Below are positions 17,341 to 26,390 of a stretch of 57,879 bases of DNA, piece after piece; the first letter of the stretch is position 1, and every line of letters starts with the position of its first letter. Made by a program: the position numbers and the translations under genes. This stretch comes from Denitrificimonas halotolerans (GTDB lineage: Bacteria > Pseudomonadota > Gammaproteobacteria > Pseudomonadales > Pseudomonadaceae). The stretch lies in NCBI RefSeq assembly GCF_034259425.1, contig NZ_JAXIVU010000016.1:1-57879 (forward strand), written 5' to 3'. The notes beneath the pieces are model-generated. The model was not told the origin of the DNA, ran no database searches, and saw nothing but the letters and a program-made list of their open reading frames with translations.

Positions 17341-17379
17341 AGGTGTAGCGCAGTTGCTGCGCTCACCTAAGGACTACAT

Positions 17380-18477
17380 ATGAACGCTTTAAATTCTGCC
17401 ATTGCATTGGATCATACTATTTGTGCTGCTCTCGAGCAGGCCACTGTCACTACCTTGCCGCAAGCGAGACGTAAAACTAAGGGCCTACTTAGCCCCCAGG
17501 AGTTACGTCAACAATTACCTTTAAGTTCTTTTTTAGCGCAGCGTGTACAACAGCAGCGCGAGCAGGTACGCGCTATTATTAATGGTGATGACCCCCGTCT
17601 TTTGGTTGTGATTGGACCTTGTTCAATTCACAGTGTTGAAGAAGCTATTGAGTATGCGGGACGTCTGGCAGCCCTATCAGAGAAAGTCTCTGAGCATATG
17701 CTGCTTGCCATGCGTATTTATATTGAGAAACCACGTACTACTGTAGGCTGGAAAGGACTGCTGTATGACCCACATTTAGACGGCAGCGCTGATATGGCTC
17801 ATGGCTTGCAGCTGTCGCGTCAATTAATGTTGCATATGTTGGAGTTGAATTTACCGGTGGCTACTGAACTATTGCAACCATTGGCAGCGAGCTATTTTGA
17901 TGATCTTTTAAGTTGGGCTGCCATCGGGGCACGCACCAGTGAGTCACAAATTCATCGAGAAATGGTCAGTGGCTTACAATTGCCGGTAGGGTTTAAAAAT
18001 GGCACTGATGGTAGTGTAGGGATTGCGTTAGATGCTATGCGTTCTGCGGCACATGCTCACCAGCATTTTGGTTTGGATTTACAGGGCCGTGCTGCTTTAG
18101 TTGAAACTCAAGGTAACCCTGATACGCATTTAGTGTTGCGTGGTGGTCATGCTGGACCTAATTATGATGCACAGAGTATCGCTCAAGTATGTGCAGCGAT
18201 GCGTGCCGCGGGTGTTGAAGCATCGCTAATGGTGGATTGCAGTCATGCCAATAGCGGTAAAAATCCTCAACTACAACCGAAGGTTTTACAGTCTGTTCTG
18301 GCGCAGCGTGCTGCAGGTGAGCGTAGCCTGCGTGCTGTGATGTTGGAAAGTAATTTGTTAGACGGACAACAAGCATTATGTAATGACTTGCAGTATGGTA
18401 TTTCTATTACTGATGGCTGTTTAGGTTGGGATAATACCGAACAGATGCTCTTAAACGCAGTAGAGTTACTGCAGTAA
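17380..18477 (+). CDS. aroF: 3-deoxy-7-phosphoheptulonate synthase (DAHP synthase, class I)
   Basis: This 365-residue cytoplasmic enzyme condenses phosphoenolpyruvate and erythrose 4-phosphate in the first step of the shikimate pathway. Type-I beta hallmarks are visible: VIGPCSIH with the metal-ligand Cys, EKPRTTVGWKG, IGARTSESQ, GFKNGTDG and the C-terminal DCSHANSGK. Length matches E. coli AroF/G/H (about 350-356). ATG at 17380 follows CTAAGGACTAC. Which amino acid inhibits it cannot be read confidently; the Tyr-rich leader upstream suggests tyrosine or mixed aromatic control of expression. The symbol aroF is used for class, not for proven Tyr sensitivity. It converges with the DUF3482 gene across a shared hairpin. 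Confidence 0.93.
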   Translation: MNALNSAIALDHTICAALEQATVTTLPQARRKTKGLLSPQELRQQLPLSSFLAQRVQQQREQVRAIINGDDPRLLVVIGPCSIHSVEEAIEYAGRLAALSEKVSEHMLLAMRIYIEKPRTTVGWKGLLYDPHLDGSADMAHGLQLSRQLMLHMLELNLPVATELLQPLAASYFDDLLSWAAIGARTSESQIHREMVSGLQLPVGFKNGTDGSVGIALDAMRSAAHAHQHFGLDLQGRAALVETQGNPDTHLVLRGGHAGPNYDAQSIAQVCAAMRAAGVEASLMVDCSHANSGKNPQLQPKVLQSVLAQRAAGERSLRAVMLESNLLDGQQALCNDLQYGISITDGCLGWDNTEQMLLNAVELLQ

Positions 18478-18489
18478 TATCAGTACTGT

Positions 18490-18521
18490 TAGCGCCACTG
18501 CGTTTAGCTGCATTGGCGCTA
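18490..18521. terminator. Hairpin between convergent DAHP synthase and DUF3482 genes
   Basis: TAGCGCCA (18490-18497) pairs perfectly with TGGCGCTA (18514-18521) around a 16-nt loop. It sits centrally in the 66-bp gap between two convergent stop codons. No long T-run follows on either strand, so termination strength is uncertain. Confidence 0.5.
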
Positions 18522-18543
18522 GATTGATGAGCTAAGCAGTGCG

Positions 18544-19920
18544 CTAGGCGTGTTGTTGTGCCAGTAGGGCTGCTAAACGATCAATGTTGCTATTGCGCTC
18601 AGGCTCTTGGCATGGATTGTTGCCATGTAAGTTGGACCATGCAGGATAGGCGCGGGCAATAATTAATGGCTGTGCTAATGCACCTTCACGCCACTGCTGC
18701 TCTTGTGGTGTCTCCATTTGAATACTGTTTTGCGCTGCATGGCCGCGTAACTCTAAGGCATGGAGTAGACGCTGTTGGCGTATGGCCAGTAAGCGTAGTG
18801 TATTGTCATTGACGGTTAACTCACGCTCACCGCGCCATTTACCTTTTAAGCGTTCACCGTAATTACGGAATGTTTGGGTTAAACCACCCACCGCAGCGCC
18901 CAATACCGTAGCCATACCAAGACTTAAGCCGCCAGTCATAAGATCAATACCTACACCTGTTGCTGCGCCAGCAGCCATGCCACCACCGACCTTAATGCCC
19001 AGCTGTTTCATGGTGGCTGGGTTAAATAAATCATCTCCCCATCGGCCTTCCTCAAGTGGTAATTCAGAGGCTTGGGCATCTTCTTTGCGGAAAGCATATA
19101 ATTTCAATAAGGCTTCGACACAGCGCTGTTCACGCTGGCGCACCGCATCATGAAGCTTTTGAATAGCGGACTCAAGCTGATCAGGGGGGACGCTATGGCG
19201 GAATGCGCTGACATCAATTAATAATTCGGCAATGAGGCGGTAGCCAGCTTGGCGGCGTATTAAGACCTGAGCTTGGTTGTGTTCAATAAGACGCTGTAGT
19301 CGAGAACGTTGACTGTCGAGGACGAGGCTTAAATTTTCATAAAGGCATTGCTCACCATCTTGTGGTGGAGCAACAGTATCAAAGCGTACTACGGCATGTA
19401 GACCTAGACGTGCTAATACTTCACGCCAAGCAGGTTCTCGTTGATCATCTGTATTAACAAAGTTCAGTACCGGCAGCAAAGGTTTGCCACACATGGAGAG
19501 AATGGCTAATTCATCACGGTACTTGGCTAAGACAGGTTCGCGTACATCAATCACATAAAGCCCAGCATCGGATTTTAAAAGCTGGCGTAGAACTTTAGCT
19601 TCTTGCTCAAAACGTTGGCGTGCTTCACTGCTTTGTAAAAAGGTTTGTATTTGTTCTGGCCCATCGAAGCGCTCATAACCTTTCGGGAGTTGTTCGATGT
19701 ATTCGTAAAGCGCTACCGCATCTTCAAAACCGGGGGTGTCATACAGTTCTATTAAAGCTTCACCGTCCACCGAAAGACGGGCACCCTCCACATGTTGGGT
19801 TGTACTAGGGCGGTGAGAAATCGCACCGAAACCCACGTCACGGGTCAGGGTGCGCAGTAACGAGGTTTTACCTACATTGGTGTGCCCGACAACCGCTAAA
19901 GTTAAAGGTTGTTTATTCAT
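18544..19920 (-). CDS. DUF3482 domain GTPase
   Basis: A 458-residue protein with an N-terminal TRAFAC-type GTPase domain. The P-loop GHTNVGKTS spans residues 12-20; the G3 motif is DTPG (61-64), and NTDD in VLNFVNTDDQ may serve as G4. The C-terminal half is the DUF3482 region with a glycine-rich hydrophobic stretch (GGGMAAGAATGVGIDLMTGGLSLG), possibly membrane-inserting. The start overlaps the 3' end of the DUF2868 gene by 8 bp (ATG 19920, GGAG upstream), implying translational coupling. The two families are encoded together in many proteobacteria. I know of no assigned function; a membrane-remodelling or sensing GTPase with its membrane partner is an inference. Confidence 0.85.
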   Translation of the reverse strand: MNKQPLTLAVVGHTNVGKTSLLRTLTRDVGFGAISHRPSTTQHVEGARLSVDGEALIELYDTPGFEDAVALYEYIEQLPKGYERFDGPEQIQTFLQSSEARQRFEQEAKVLRQLLKSDAGLYVIDVREPVLAKYRDELAILSMCGKPLLPVLNFVNTDDQREPAWREVLARLGLHAVVRFDTVAPPQDGEQCLYENLSLVLDSQRSRLQRLIEHNQAQVLIRRQAGYRLIAELLIDVSAFRHSVPPDQLESAIQKLHDAVRQREQRCVEALLKLYAFRKEDAQASELPLEEGRWGDDLFNPATMKQLGIKVGGGMAAGAATGVGIDLMTGGLSLGMATVLGAAVGGLTQTFRNYGERLKGKWRGERELTVNDNTLRLLAIRQQRLLHALELRGHAAQNSIQMETPQEQQWREGALAQPLIIARAYPAWSNLHGNNPCQEPERNSNIDRLAALLAQQHA

Positions 19921-21280
19921 CACCTGTCTCCAGCCATGACCAAGGTGCTGTACGGCTATAAGGTAGTTTTAAACTATCCAGTTGTTCTTGCCAGCTTTCT
20001 AAACGTTCATTGTTGGCGTTGGTTGGTAATAACCATACACGGGTTTGTGCCGCGCTCCGCGAGAGCTCTGCGATTAAGTTTAAAGTACCACGATCTGCTG
20101 AGCGTTGTGGGTTACACGCCACGAGTAAGCGAGCAGGAGGTTGGGTACTCAGCTGTTCTAGAATCTGTCGCCGTTGTTCACGGGTATCAATGATGCCGGC
20201 ATATGTAATCTGTGCAGAGTGAGTGGGTGGCCACTCAATGCTATCGTCTAACTCAATACCTACTAATACTGCAGCTTTCCCACTTAATTTCTGCCCAGCA
20301 GAACTGTTGGGCAAACTGGTAGGGGCTGCATCAACGACTCCAATACGCTCGCTGCTTGGTTGCACTCGTTCGCGAAAAGGCTGCCAAATCGGGTCATCTG
20401 CATCTAGCTGTAAACGCTTGACCCCATGGTGCCAACGCCATTGGCAAACTAGTGCGAAGAGGAAACGTGGGAGTACACCATAGATTAGGAGCATGCCTAA
20501 AAGCCAACTGGCCCAAATATGGCGTGCCTGTTCATCTGTTAGTGCCTGCATACCACTTTGTTGAATCAGCTCGCTGCTTGGTAAGGAAAATCCAAGCCAA
20601 GTAGCAGGTTGCCCAAGGTTGTGCACTAACATTACAAAAGCATCACTAGCAACAATGGTGGATTCCCAAACAAAGCCATAGCGACGCGTGGCTAATAGGG
20701 CAATTAAAGTGAATAAAGCTGTGGTTAAGGTTACTAACCACCAACAGTGCAAGAAGCGACCTAAACCCCAACGTAGTAGATGGTGACGCTGCAATAAAAT
20801 CATTAATGCGGGGGCCAGTTGTGCTGCTTTGGCATCTCGGGCGAGTTTATTGCTTAACCAAAGCCAAGCCTGGCTTAAGGGAGAATTGCTGTGCTGAGTC
20901 AACAGTAGGCTGGCGCACCAAGCAATTAGGCTCAGTAAGTTGAGACCAAGCAAACCAGCTAATGCCCAAAAAATGTTAATGGCTAAAGGATGGCCGCTGA
21001 GAGCTGTTTTGGCTAAAGCGAAACCTGAGATTAAAGCGCTTAGAAGCAGCAGCCATAACGCAAGTTTAGCGCCCTGTAACCAGTGCTGTAGAGCAATTTC
21101 TAAACCATCGCGCTTGGCTAAAAAGAGCCCACGCAACATTAAGCGTTCAGCTAGTGAGCACTGCGCAGTGCGGGCTTTACGACAGGCTTCGCTATCCTCT
21201 AGTAGACCAGTTTGCTCTTCTCGTAAGCGTACTGATTCGCAAAGCCAGAGTTTGTATAAGGGGGAAAGAAAATCGCTCAC
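19913..21280 (-). CDS. DUF2868 domain membrane protein, partner of DUF3482 GTPase
   Basis: A 455-residue inner-membrane protein with four evident hydrophobic segments: LALWLLLLSALISG, INIFWALAGLLGLNLLSL, WLVTLTTALFTLIALL and SWLLGMLLIYGVLPRFLF. The N-terminal part (LWLCESVRLREEQTGLLED...) and a C-terminal soluble domain (VGIELDDSIEWPP..., LLVACNPQRSADRGTLNLIAEL) are characteristic of DUF2868. GTG at 21280 is preferred because the family begins with a short segment before ...LW-x-E-x-VRLREE; the frame is open upstream to 21373. Its stop overlaps the start of the DUF3482 GTPase. Function unknown; the pair probably acts as one membrane-GTPase module. Confidence 0.82.
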   Translation of the reverse strand: MSDFLSPLYKLWLCESVRLREEQTGLLEDSEACRKARTAQCSLAERLMLRGLFLAKRDGLEIALQHWLQGAKLALWLLLLSALISGFALAKTALSGHPLAINIFWALAGLLGLNLLSLIAWCASLLLTQHSNSPLSQAWLWLSNKLARDAKAAQLAPALMILLQRHHLLRWGLGRFLHCWWLVTLTTALFTLIALLATRRYGFVWESTIVASDAFVMLVHNLGQPATWLGFSLPSSELIQQSGMQALTDEQARHIWASWLLGMLLIYGVLPRFLFALVCQWRWHHGVKRLQLDADDPIWQPFRERVQPSSERIGVVDAAPTSLPNSSAGQKLSGKAAVLVGIELDDSIEWPPTHSAQITYAGIIDTREQRRQILEQLSTQPPARLLVACNPQRSADRGTLNLIAELSRSAAQTRVWLLPTNANNERLESWQEQLDSLKLPYSRTAPWSWLETGDE

Positions 21281-21415
21281 AAGTATTCCAGTTGCATCAT
21301 GATAATGGCTCCTATTGTGCCTGATTCTGAGCGTCTCGGATAACGCTGGTGAGGCTTTCATTGAGCAAGTCATTTAAGATAGGGCAATACATTTATATAT
21401 CGAGGTACTGTACCC

Positions 21416-21931
21416 ATGTCATATGCTTTGCCGGTGAGTTTGATTGTTGCTGCAACCCGCAATCAAGTAATTGGTCGTGATAATCAAATGCCTTGGCACC
21501 TACCAGAGGATTTACGTTACTTTAAGCAGCGCACCCTTGGTAAGCCGATTATTATGGGCCGTAAAACGTGGGAGTCGCTCGGAAGACCTTTGCCTGGGCG
21601 TTTAAATATTGTGGTGACCCGTCAGGCTGAGATTGTATTAGAGGGTGCTGAAGTATGTGCTGATTTGGAAAGCGCTTTACAAAGAGGGCAGGAATGGGCT
21701 GAAAAACAAGGCGTTGATGAGGTTATGGTAATTGGTGGCGGGCAACTTTATCAGCAAGCCCTAGTTCATGCACAGAGAGTCTATTTAACGCGGATTGACC
21801 TTGAGTTGGAAGGAGATACATTTTTCCCTGTGTTGGATGCAGTGGATTGGGAAAAAATTGATGCACAAGCCCATCCGGCTCATGCAGCAGAGCCGGGCTA
21901 TACCTTTGAAGTTTGGCAGCGTAAGGGCTAA
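21416..21931 (+). CDS. folA: Dihydrofolate reductase
   Basis: This 171-residue enzyme reduces dihydrofolate to tetrahydrofolate with NADPH and is the trimethoprim target. Motifs: substrate and cofactor N-terminus LIVAATRNQVIGRDNQMPW, the catalytic acid in LPEDLRYFK, IIMGRKTWESLGRPLPGR and EVMVIGGGQLY. ATG 21416 follows CGAGGTACTGTACCC. Its stop codon (21929-21931) directly abuts the gcvH stop of the opposite strand (21932), so the two genes converge with no spacer. It is divergent from the DUF2868/DUF3482 pair. Folate one-carbon metabolism links it functionally to the adjacent glycine cleavage genes. Confidence 0.96.
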   Translation: MSYALPVSLIVAATRNQVIGRDNQMPWHLPEDLRYFKQRTLGKPIIMGRKTWESLGRPLPGRLNIVVTRQAEIVLEGAEVCADLESALQRGQEWAEKQGVDEVMVIGGGQLYQQALVHAQRVYLTRIDLELEGDTFFPVLDAVDWEKIDAQAHPAHAAEPGYTFEVWQRKG

Positions 21932-22309
21932 CTAAGTGTTTGCTTGATAACCTTCGGCATCTAACAATTGTTGTAATTCGTCAGGGTTGTTTGGTTGCAT
22001 GCGGTAAAACCAACTTTCATAGGGGTGGGTGTTTACCCCTTCAGGTGCGTCAACTAAGCCTTCATTAACAGCAATAACTTTGCCGCTAATGGGGGCATGA
22101 ATATCTGACGCAGCTTTAACAGACTCAACCACACCGACAGGCTGTGCAGCTATTAGTTCGCTGTGCAGTGCTGGCAGCTCGATGAAAACAATATCACCGA
22201 GCGCCTCTTGCGCATGATCAGTAATACCTACAGAAACAGTGCCATCAGCTTCTAGACGAGCCCATTCATGGGTGCTGGCATAGCGTAAGTCGGTTGGGAT
22301 TGTGCTCAT
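21932..22309 (-). CDS. gcvH: Glycine cleavage system H protein
   Basis: A 125-residue lipoyl carrier that shuttles the aminomethyl group between P, T and L proteins of the glycine cleavage system. The lipoylated lysine is K65 in VESVKAASDIHAPISG, the canonical site. ATG at 22309 is preceded by AAGGA. It lies 160 bp downstream of gcvT on the same strand. gcvP is not in the window, so P protein must be encoded elsewhere, as in pseudomonads with split gcv loci. The 22310-22469 gap shows no glycine-riboswitch motif that I can recognise. Confidence 0.95.
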   Translation of the reverse strand: MSTIPTDLRYASTHEWARLEADGTVSVGITDHAQEALGDIVFIELPALHSELIAAQPVGVVESVKAASDIHAPISGKVIAVNEGLVDAPEGVNTHPYESWFYRMQPNNPDELQQLLDAEGYQANT

Positions 22310-22469
22310 ATATTAATATCCTTAACAGGTGCAATACGTTTTTATATGCCTGTGCGCTTATTGTTATTTAATGAGTAAGCAATGAGGGTGCTACTCAACT
22401 AATCAAGATTGAAACCACGGCAGTATTTGTGTCTACAATTTATAGGCTATTGAGGTGCTGCATACAAGG

Positions 22470-23552
22470 TTAAATGAGAATTTTGCCATTGCGTACGAAA
22501 CATGGTTTTACGACACGTACAGGGAACCATTTTCGACGAATTTCTACTTCTCCTCGTTCTTCCGTGTTTAAAGGCACACGAGCAAGTGCAATAGCTTTGC
22601 CTAAGGTTGGTGAAAAACTTCCGCTAGTAATCACACCATTGACTTGATTATCAATTCGTACTGGTTGACCGGCTCGTAATACACCGCGCTCTTCTAATAC
22701 TAAGCCCACTAGCTTTTCGCTAACACCTTGCTTGGCTTGTGTTTGTAAAGCTTGACGACCAACGAAATCCCGTGATTCGGGCTCCCAACAAATAAGGTGT
22801 TCTAAATTTGCAGTCAGTGGTGATATGTGTTCGTTTGTGTCAAAACCATACAGGTTGTAGCCTGCTTCTAAGCGCAGCGTATCACGGGCCCCAATACCTA
22901 TCGGTGAAATGCCGGCACCGACTAGTTCATTAATAAAGTCTGTGGCTTGAGTTGCAGGTAAAGTGATTTCAATACCATCTTCACCGGTATAGCCCGTGCA
23001 GGCAATAAACCAATCATCATCTTGTGCTGCTTGGTGGTGTTGTAGATTTTGAATAATGCTCGCACGCGTTGAGTTTAAAATGGGGGATAAACGCTCGCGA
23101 GCCATTGGGCCCTGAATCGAGAATAAGCATAAGTCTGTGCGTAACACTACTGTGCAAGCAAACTTAGTAGCATGTTGTTCTAACCAACTGTGGACTCGTT
23201 CGCGGGTTACTGCATTACTGATAAGGCGATAACCTGTTTCAGTGCGGAACACCATTAAGTCATCGATTACACCACCTTGCTCATTGAGCATAATGCTGTG
23301 CTGAGCGTTACCGATTGACTTTAACAGAGCAACGTCATTGCTCAGTAAGTACTGCAAAAATGCTTGGGCTTGAGCGCCTTGAATATCAAAAATACTCATA
23401 TGAGAGATGTCAAACACGCCGCATTCGTTGCGTACGTGGTGATGTTCTTCCACTTGCGAGCCGTAATGTAATGGCATATCCCAGCCATTAAAATCAACCA
23501 TTTTTGCACCGAGGGCCAGGTGCATATCATACAGGGGGGTACGCAATCCCAT
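22470..23552 (-). CDS. gcvT: Glycine cleavage system aminomethyltransferase (T protein)
   Basis: This 360-residue tetrahydrofolate-dependent enzyme releases ammonia from the aminomethyl-lipoyl H protein and forms methylene-THF. Recognisable GcvT blocks are the N-terminal TPLYDMHLALGAKMVDFNGWDMP, DISHMSIFDI, CTGYTGEDGIEI, GARDTLRLEAGYNLYG and the C-terminal barrel with SPTLGKAIALARV. ATG 23552 has AGGAGAT just upstream. gcvH follows on the same strand. The upstream spacer (23553-23680) holds no clear riboswitch fold. The nearby ABC permease gene is codirectional. Confidence 0.95.
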   Translation of the reverse strand: MGLRTPLYDMHLALGAKMVDFNGWDMPLHYGSQVEEHHHVRNECGVFDISHMSIFDIQGAQAQAFLQYLLSNDVALLKSIGNAQHSIMLNEQGGVIDDLMVFRTETGYRLISNAVTRERVHSWLEQHATKFACTVVLRTDLCLFSIQGPMARERLSPILNSTRASIIQNLQHHQAAQDDDWFIACTGYTGEDGIEITLPATQATDFINELVGAGISPIGIGARDTLRLEAGYNLYGFDTNEHISPLTANLEHLICWEPESRDFVGRQALQTQAKQGVSEKLVGLVLEERGVLRAGQPVRIDNQVNGVITSGSFSPTLGKAIALARVPLNTEERGEVEIRRKWFPVRVVKPCFVRNGKILI

Positions 23553-23680
23553 GGGATCTCCTAACCGGTCAAACGCAGTGTTTGTACCTGTGGGTAATTC
23601 ACTCGGTGCATAGTGTAGCTATCGTTTGTAAAAAGTGCACCGATGATCATAAGTATAGCCTGTGTTTATCAAAACTGTAG

Positions 23681-25300
23681 TTAGTGCCCTGGCCGGTGTG
23701 CAGAGCGGCGGATTAACAAGATTACTGGTAGTAATCCAACAAGCACTAAGGTCAGTGCAGGGAGAGATGCTCGTGCCCACTCACCTTCACTGGTCATTTC
23801 GAAAATACGCACTGCTAAAGTGTCCCAACCAAAAGGGCGCATCAGTAGAGTGGCAGGCATTTCTTTCAGTACATCAACAAACACCAGTAGCGCTGCAGAT
23901 AAGCTGCCAGGTAGTAATAAGGGTAAATATACACGGCGGAATAACCCTACACCACTGACACCTAAACTGCGTGAAGCTTCTGGTAGTGAAGGCTTAATAC
24001 GTGCTAAAGCACCTTCAAGTGGGCCGTAAGCTACGGCCATAAAACGGATCACATAAGTAAGCAGTAGCGCGCTTAAGCTGCCCAATAAGATAGGTCGGCC
24101 GGAGCCACCAAGCCAAGTGGACAAAGGGATAACAGCATGCTCATCTAAATAGCTAAAAGCCAACATAATGGCGACAGCTAAAACTGAACCCGGTAAGGCA
24201 TAACCCAGATTGGCAAAACCGACCAGTGCTCGCATACGGCGTGTGGCGGTCATACGCTTTGCGAAGGAGAGCAGTAAAGCTGCAGTTACCGTTAAGGCAG
24301 CAGCCATTAAACCTAAATACAAGGTGTGTGTAATGAGAGCGGCATAACGCTCATCTAAGTCGAAGCGTCCTCTCTGCCAAAACCAAGCTAAGAGTTGCAA
24401 AATAGGGATTACAAAAGCGCACAAAAACACCAAACTGCACCAAGTTGAGGCAAGAACGGCTTTCCAACCGTGTAAAGTGTAGAGTGCTTTGCCTCGTGGC
24501 CGTTCATTGCTTGGTCGAATAGCGCCGCTGGCACGGTGTTCTGCAAAAATTAAAATAGCCACGAAAAGTAACAGTAAGCTAGCCAATTGTGTTGCGCTAG
24601 ATAAGCTGAAAAAACCGTACCAAGTTTTATAAATAGCAGTGGTGAAGGTGTCAAAGTTAAATACAGATACGGCACCAAAATCGGCTAAGGATTCCATGAG
24701 GGCTAAGGCAACACCTGCACCAATCGCTGGGCGTGCGACGGGTAAGGCTACACGCCAAAATGCTTGCCAGGGGCTTAATCCGAGGACGCGCGCAGCTTCC
24801 ATAAAGCCTTTGCCTTGTGCGAGAAATGCGGTACGAGCTAATAAATATACATAAGGGTAAAAAACCAAGGTGAAAACAATAATCACCCCGCCGGTCGAGC
24901 GAACACGAGGAAACTCTATTCCACTACCAAGCCAGTCACGCATTAAGCTTTGTACAGGGCCGGCATAGTCTAATAGACCAACAAATACAAAGGCCAATAC
25001 ATAAGCGGGAATTGCAAAAGGGAGCATGAGTGCCCAATCCAGCCAACGCCGTCCTGGAAACTCACAGAGGCTTGTAAGCCAAGCTAAACTAACGCCTAGC
25101 ACTACCACGCCAATACCGACACCGCTAATTAAAATTAAGGTGTTGGAAATTAAACGCAGCATCTGTGTTTCCCACAGATGGCTCCAAATTTGAGTATCCA
25201 CTGAGTGCCAACTCAGTAATAAAACACTGATCGGCAAACAGACAAGCGCAGCAAAAAATAGCGCAATGGGATACCAGCGACGTTGTGCAGGGAGTGCCAC
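23681..25300 (-). CDS. fbpB: Iron(III)-type ABC transporter permease (FbpB-like), orphan
   Basis: A 539-residue inner-membrane protein with two fused BPD permease halves, about twelve helices in total. Each half carries an EAA loop facing the ATPase: EAARVLGLSPWQAFW in the first and EASRSLGVSGVGLFR in the second. This matches FbpB/SfuB-type ferric iron permeases, though thiamine or putrescine relatives look similar. GTG at 25300 follows GAGG with six-base spacing. No binding protein or ATPase is encoded next to it; in P. aeruginosa I recall a binding-protein gene alongside. Its partners must be elsewhere, so substrate assignment is moderate. Confidence 0.82.
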   Translation of the reverse strand: MALPAQRRWYPIALFFAALVCLPISVLLLSWHSVDTQIWSHLWETQMLRLISNTLILISGVGIGVVVLGVSLAWLTSLCEFPGRRWLDWALMLPFAIPAYVLAFVFVGLLDYAGPVQSLMRDWLGSGIEFPRVRSTGGVIIVFTLVFYPYVYLLARTAFLAQGKGFMEAARVLGLSPWQAFWRVALPVARPAIGAGVALALMESLADFGAVSVFNFDTFTTAIYKTWYGFFSLSSATQLASLLLLFVAILIFAEHRASGAIRPSNERPRGKALYTLHGWKAVLASTWCSLVFLCAFVIPILQLLAWFWQRGRFDLDERYAALITHTLYLGLMAAALTVTAALLLSFAKRMTATRRMRALVGFANLGYALPGSVLAVAIMLAFSYLDEHAVIPLSTWLGGSGRPILLGSLSALLLTYVIRFMAVAYGPLEGALARIKPSLPEASRSLGVSGVGLFRRVYLPLLLPGSLSAALLVFVDVLKEMPATLLMRPFGWDTLAVRIFEMTSEGEWARASLPALTLVLVGLLPVILLIRRSAHRPGH

Positions 25301-25451
25301 AAAAAACCTCGTTTCATCAGTAAAGCTATAAGCAACGCAGTGCAGTATAACCGCCAGATTTAATTTTGGCGTTTTATACTTTTATATTGCATGGCTTGCT
25401 AGACAGTTTGTGTGCTTTTTATGAGCAATACTCAGCAGGGAATTAACCAAA

Positions 25452-26372
25452 CTACTTCAAGGTAGATAAGCAAGTTGAAAACTGTTTGGCTAAGTTTGTT
25501 AGTAATTGCTCATAGCCTTTATCGCTGACATCAAGGTCTGCGCCTAAGGCGTCGAGCTCCGCTAACTGTACAGGTAATCCGGATGCTAAGGTTTGCGCTA
25601 AGCGTGGTTGCAGAGGGGGTTCACTAAATACACAACTTGGTCCAGCTGCTTCTAGGCGGGCACGCATTTGATTAACATGTTTAGCCCCAGGTTGTACCTC
25701 GCTGGACACAGCAAATACGCCTGTATGTGCTAAGCCATAGGCTTGCTCAAAGTAGTTAAAAGCTTCATGAAAAACAAAAAATTGTTGATTTTGTAAAGGT
25801 TTCAATTCGTGTTTCAGTTGTTGGTCCAATTGCTTTATACGCTGGGTAAAGCCTTTGAGATTAGCAGCGTAATGGTCGGCATTTTTGGGGTCCAGCGCGC
25901 TAAGGTCAGCACTCATACGCTGTGCTATGACGAGAGCGTTGTGAGGTAATAGCCAAAGGTGAGTATCAACTGTTCCAGGGCGGTGATCGTGATCATGCTC
26001 GGTCAAGGCATGAGCTTGGTCGTGTGTGTGCTCATGGCTGTCAGCAAAGTATTGTAAGTGCAATTGGGGCAGTTCTTGTACAGCAATGCTAGGTTGGCTG
26101 CGACGTTTAAGCATCCGTGGTAAGAAGTTTTCTAAATCAGGACCAACCCAGTAAAATAAATCGGCTTGATTTAAGCGTTTCGCATCGGAGGGGCGTAGAA
26201 CAAAATAATGTGGTGAAGCACCGGACGGTAAGAGTGCTTCAGGTTCACCTTGACCTTCCTGAATAGCTGCTGCAATTAGCTGTAATGGTTTGATGCTAGT
26301 TAAAATGTGCACTTGCGCTTGTGCGCTCAGGGCCCATGACGATAAGTAAATGATCAACAGGAAACGAAACAC
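25452..26372 (-). CDS. znuA: Zinc ABC transporter substrate-binding protein
   Basis: Periplasmic cluster A-I binding protein that captures zinc for ZnuBC. A signal peptide (FRFLLIIYLSSWALSAQA) is followed by VHILTSIKPLQLIAAAI. The metal His is in SGASPHYFVL, and a His/Asp-rich loop (residues about 110-135, many HxH pairs) is typical of ZnuA. I prefer GTG 26372 because GGAG lies nine bases upstream and it gives a clean signal peptide; ATGs at 26387 and 26411 are in frame, but the latter lies inside the Zur-like operator. It is divergent from zur-znuC-znuB and expected to be repressed by Zur when zinc is plentiful. Confidence 0.9.
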   Translation of the reverse strand: MFRFLLIIYLSSWALSAQAQVHILTSIKPLQLIAAAIQEGQGEPEALLPSGASPHYFVLRPSDAKRLNQADLFYWVGPDLENFLPRMLKRRSQPSIAVQELPQLHLQYFADSHEHTHDQAHALTEHDHDHRPGTVDTHLWLLPHNALVIAQRMSADLSALDPKNADHYAANLKGFTQRIKQLDQQLKHELKPLQNQQFFVFHEAFNYFEQAYGLAHTGVFAVSSEVQPGAKHVNQMRARLEAAGPSCVFSEPPLQPRLAQTLASGLPVQLAELDALGADLDVSDKGYEQLLTNLAKQFSTCLSTLK

Positions 26373-26390
26373 TAGAGTACACTCCATCGG

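Noticed and set aside
22310..23680. Possible glycine riboswitch near gcvT/gcvH
   Set aside because: Neither the gcvT upstream region (23553-23680) nor the gcvT-gcvH gap shows the paired aptamer motifs of the glycine riboswitch.
25321..25451. Hairpin CGCCA...TGGCG (about 25350-25372) with T-rich tail between fbpB and znuA
   Set aside because: The T-rich tail is on the plus strand while both neighbouring genes run on the minus strand, so a terminator reading does not fit; the 5-bp stem is too weak to report.
25981..26050. Repetitive His/Asp codons in znuA looking like a short tandem repeat
   Set aside because: This is the normal histidine-rich loop of ZnuA, coding for HxH pairs with varied codons.
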